The translations under genes and the position numbers were made by a program. DNA of 64,000 bases from Cyathus striatus (taxonomy: Eukaryota; Basidiomycota; Agaricomycetes; Agaricales; Nidulariaceae): contig JAOVFP010000019.1 in the NCBI GenBank assembly GCA_025738555.1, positions 930,001-994,000 on the forward strand. The letters run 5' to 3'. The notes beneath the pieces are model-generated. The model was not told the DNA's origin, ran no database searches, and saw only the letters and a list, made by a program, of their open reading frames with translations. This document shows positions 60,540-64,000 of the stretch, piece after piece; the stretch's first letter is position 1; the number at the start of each line of letters is the position of its first letter.

Positions 60540-61328
60540 TACACCTCAGACAGGAGTGAATCGGGGCGGGGTAAATATGGTACAAACAGATTTGTTTAAC
60601 AATTAGAATGTGTACCAAAATCGGCTCCTTGAACAGATTCATGTTCATATTTAGAAAATAATGATGGATTGGTTCTAAACCCATATCGCACTTCCATATT
60701 GAGAAAATGACAATAGAACAAAGGTAGAATCTGCGTGAAAAATTGGTTGTTAACGCAGATTCTCGCACAAATCCTGAATTGGAACACACATTTGTTCACT
60801 GATCCTATCTAAACACAGATTCTGGCTATGTTCAGCGCCCCTATCTTATCGCACATTCAGAATTTGTCCTGGTAACAGAGTCTGGATTGGTTCGTTCATC
60901 AGATCCACTTGCCAATTCTAAATGTAATCAAAAATATGTTGTCCTACCCTATGTACGTGCAGATTGTAAATATGGTAACGTATCATATTGATTGTCCCGC
61001 TCACAGGGCCACTCACAGGCCACTCACACCCACTCATAACCCACTCAACCACTCAATACATATATACAATTTCCCGCACCACAGATATGTCCATATATGC
61101 AAAGAAATAAAAAATGAAAATTTGAAACTCTACTCAAGCTCCTGTGCCACGAACAACCCTGGCTTCTTTCCTCTTCATTACAGATACTCCTTCAGCTGCA
61201 GATGTGACTGGTGTTCAGCGACTTTTTCGGAAATTTCGCATTTTGATCTTGATAATATCAAGAGTCAGCCAGTTGCTGTCATATCTACGAAGATCAGGAT
61301 ATCGACCTGTGGCCTTCAGAAGCGGTCG
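60540..61328. other. Unrelated stretch with short repeats
   Basis: Contains scattered ACAGATTC/AATCTG motifs in both orientations (60570-60900) and a CCACTCAC-type degenerate tandem run at about 61000-61055. A plus-strand open frame of 177 codons (60909-61442) lacks motifs and overlaps the better minus-strand gene model next to it. Confidence 0.4.
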
Positions 61329-61773
61329 TTAGATATTGTCACAATAATTAGTGGAAAGATGTACCTTCTCACATACAATATCAAGTTTACTGCTTTCCTG
61401 AGCAGCGTAAGTAATTCCGAAATCCAACTCCTCATGGGCTAATTGAATGATATAGTTCTGCATGTCACAATGGTAAGAAAATAAATATTGCTCTGGAATA
61501 AATTATCACCTCCATATCACTAAGTCGCTCCTGGCTGCATTCCGCATGGTCAACTATTTTATAATTTTTTCCTGCCTCGCCCCGGGGTTTAGGAATAAGT
61601 ACTCCAGAGCTTGTTGATGGCTCAGTGTCCTCTTCTTGTGGAAAGCAAGTCCTAAGAGTGCACGGAGGTGGGCTCAGAATACATTCCGGCAAAAATTGTG
61701 AGTGTATAGTCAATGGAGAGAAATGGCGCAAAACACGGTAGTTTCTAGTGGCAGGCATTTTTAATGTACCCAT
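61329..61773 (-). CDS. Small two-exon gene W near right terminal repeat, unrecognised
   Basis: Exon 61773-61510 and exon 61457-61329 join through a 52-bp intron (GTGATA ... CATGCAG) in phase, giving about 130 residues starting MGTLKMPATRNYRVL and ending VHLSTNYCDNI. The second exon (NYIIQLAHEELDFGITYAAQ) has good coding composition. A further upstream exon around 61860-61945 (LIHSPYQPIYSYL) is possible with an intron ending TCTCTCAG. It is read inward, away from the right terminal repeat. I do not recognise the family; it could be the 3' end of a larger decayed gene. Confidence 0.4.
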
Positions 61774-61949
61774 CGTGATGTAGATGTGTACTTATAGTCT
61801 GAGAGACAAAAAAGAAGATAATTAACAAGGAAGGAAACATGTAGAATTCAGAACAATATCGCCTCACCAAATAGGAATAGATGGGTTGGTATGGAGAATG
61901 GATGAGCACCTGTATGGAGAATGAGACAATAGAGTTCTGCATCAACTAA

Positions 61950-62394
61950 GGAGGCACTATTCGGTCGAATTGAACAATAAAATATGTTAAACGCAGTAAT
62001 ACATCGACACTATGAGTTACTAGAATTTGACGTTGCCAGTGATTATCTTGTGGCAACACCAGGCAACGTCGCAGAAGCATGAGGGGCGTGCTAGTGTAGC
62101 TGTGGTTGAAGCCGAAGGATGAGGTGTAGGAGGGGGTTAAAACTTAGTACTTAGATAGTAAACGTACATTAAAACATATTGTAATTTAGCGTCGTACATA
62201 CAAGGTTAATTCAGCTTAAGGAACAGTGGATGGAAAGAATATAATAGCATTGAACTGAAGAAATGAATTACGTTAGAATGAACTGGAGAAGGGGACGCCA
62301 TAGTCGTAGAAGACAGTCATCGTGATGCAGACACAGGGGAGGGGGCAGTCATAGCGAGACGATGTGGGGAGAAGGCGACGGCATAGAGTTATGC
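61950..62394. other. Spacer before the right terminal repeat
   Basis: No clear gene. A GTTGCC ... GGCAAC inverted pair lies at 62031-62071. A minus-strand frame starting MPSPSPHIVSL near 62390 meets a TGA quickly. Confidence 0.3.
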
Positions 62395-64000
62395 CATAAG
62401 TGTTAGCAAACTATTTTCATATTAACTCCTGGCTATATGATCATGCGTTCTTATAAGCATGGAGTTTTATGATCACCTCTAAATTATATAGTGTTCTATA
62501 CTATTAGTGATTGTAATAGTGATCATAAATGATCATTTAGAGATATAGGTGGCATATTGGGGTGAATACTAGTACTGATGGGTTTCTATGGACTATTACT
62601 TGTTCTAATGGATTTGTAAATGATCATAAGTGATCATTAGGTGGTGCAGGTGGTGTAATGGGATATTAGTGGTACTAATAGATTTGTAAGTGATCATAAG
62701 TGATCATTAGGTGATCTAGGTGGTGTAATGGGTTATTAGTGATACTAATAGATTCATAAGTGATCATATGTGATCATTAGGTGATCTAGGTGGCATAATG
62801 AATTATTAGTGGTACTAATGGATTCGTAAGTGATCATAAGTAATCATTAGGTGATCTAGGTGGTGTAATGGGTTAATAGTGATACTAATAGATTCATAAG
62901 TGATCATATGTGATCATTAGGTGATCTAGATGGTGTAATGGATTATTAGTGGTACTAATGGATTCGTAAGTGATCATAAGTGATCATATATGTCACATGC
63001 ATTGTGTATGTCACAGATGTCACGTTTGTTATGGATGTCACACGCGTCACAGGTGTCACATATGTCACATATATCGCATTTGTCACACTTTTACAGATGT
63101 CACATTTGTTATGGATGTCACATGTGTCACACTTTCACAGATGTCACAGATGTCACACTGTCACAAATGTCACACTATCGCATATGTCACACTTTCACAT
63201 ATGTCACACTTCCGCATATGTCACACTTTCGCATATGTCACGCATTCACAAATGTCACAAATGTTACACTTTCGCATATGTCACGCATTCACAAATGTCA
63301 CACTTTCACATATGTCACACTTTCACATATGTCACACTTCCGCATATGTCACATATGTCACAAATGTTACACTTTCACATATGTCACATGTGTCACACTT
63401 TCGCATATATCACGCATTCACATGTGTCACACTTTCACATATGTCACAAATGTCACACTTTCGCATATGTCACACTTTCACAGATGTCAAAGGTGTCACA
63501 CTATGTCATACTTTCACATATGCTACACTTGTCACATTTGTCACACTCTTACATATGTCACCCCCATCACATTTACTTGTATGACACTCCTATAATATAG
63601 TTACATATGTCACATTTCCAAATTCATGTTACACCACACCTGTTACAACCATTATACTTATCACATGTCATACATCTCTTATATGTCAATATTACACCTG
63701 TTAGATTCTTACATCTGTCACACTTTGTTCACTACCAGGCTTGTCACTGACAAGAGTGCTCCAATATTATACACCCCCATAACCCAGTCAAGGCTGTCAA
63801 TCTTGCCAATCAAACACATACATGTCATATATCCCAACATATCACATTTATTCACATTTTATTCACAGGTCACACATCTCTCATTTGTAATACTGTACAA
63901 TTCTGTAACAATGAAGATTGAACAGTAGTGAGTACTGCTAAGAGGGACACAAGAAATCATATACCCCAATAATGAATCAAGAAATAAATATCTGATTGGC
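62395..64000 (+). repeat. Long inverted terminal repeat, right arm (cut by window end)
   Basis: It matches the reverse complement of 4862-6433 to the last base of the window, so it continues outside. Order from inside: CATAAGTGTTAGC (the last RecQ codons and stop on the other arm), the TGATCA block (about 62445-62990), the TGTCACA array (about 62985-63560), then unique outer sequence with TGTCACTGACAAGAGTGC. Near-identity of the arms implies recent origin or ongoing gene conversion. Confidence 0.9.

Overview
The window reads as eukaryotic DNA from a mushroom-forming basidiomycete (Agaricomycetes). The evidence is genes split by 40-60 bp GT..AG introns, a DUF6589 gene, a fungal RecQ helicase, NACHT-type NLR genes with the short N-terminal segment usual in Agaricomycetes, a chromodomain Ty3/Gypsy retrotransposon and several hAT and Tc1-like elements. 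It looks like a repeat-rich accessory or subtelomere-like region. I see no rRNA or tRNA gene, no CRISPR array and no telomere (TTAGGG) array. All exon models are read by eye.

Layout. Positions 1-2.6 kb hold the 3' part of an apparently intact DUF6589 gene. It runs into a terminal block (2.82-4.16 kb) made of TGATCA palindrome repeats followed by a TGTCACA tandem array. The same block lies inverted at 4.86-6.43 kb and again, in the first orientation, at 62.39-64.0 kb. The last two copies are nearly identical outside array-length changes and enclose about 56 kb. At the inner edge of the left block sits a decayed RecQ helicase (6.42-8.77 kb), whose stop codon lies inside the block. I read 4.86 to >64 kb as a candidate giant mobile element (or an inverted-repeat-bounded subtelomeric block), with a second related element ending at about 4.2-4.8 kb.

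The interior is a threefold segmental duplication. Each unit carries, in order: a minus-strand gene family of unknown function (called X and Z here), a divergently transcribed plus-strand NLR (NLR1 13.8-17.1, NLR2 27.5-30.9, NLR3 53.6-59.1 kb), and in units 1 and 2 a coiled-coil gene Y (19.7-20.8, 34.3-35.4 kb). The NLRs join an N-terminal NACHT NTPase to a C-terminal kinase-like domain that keeps the ATP-lysine region but has lost the catalytic Asp and the DFG motif, so it is a pseudokinase. NLR1 is a clean 10-exon gene of about 955 residues. NLR2 is probably intact if one acceptor shifts by 2 nt. NLR3 is broken.

Comparing the duplicated units gives empty sites, which allow exact calling of nested insertions: a 512-bp hAT-type MITE (TSD ATTATTAT), a 733-bp TA-flanked MITE, a 2.06-kb element in intron 1 of NLR3 (TSD CATAAATGC), and a 15.55-kb hAT element between the X3 gene and NLR3. 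That hAT element contains a complete Ty3/Gypsy chromovirus (668-bp LTRs, 5-bp TSD AAGAA), which itself contains a 1.2-kb Tc1-like derivative. A further 959-bp hAT-like element lies between units. Premature stops in the transposons, RecQ, NLR3 and gene Z are mostly TGA where the family or the sister copy suggests CGA. This points to CpG-to-TpG decay, as from cytosine methylation or a RIP-like process.
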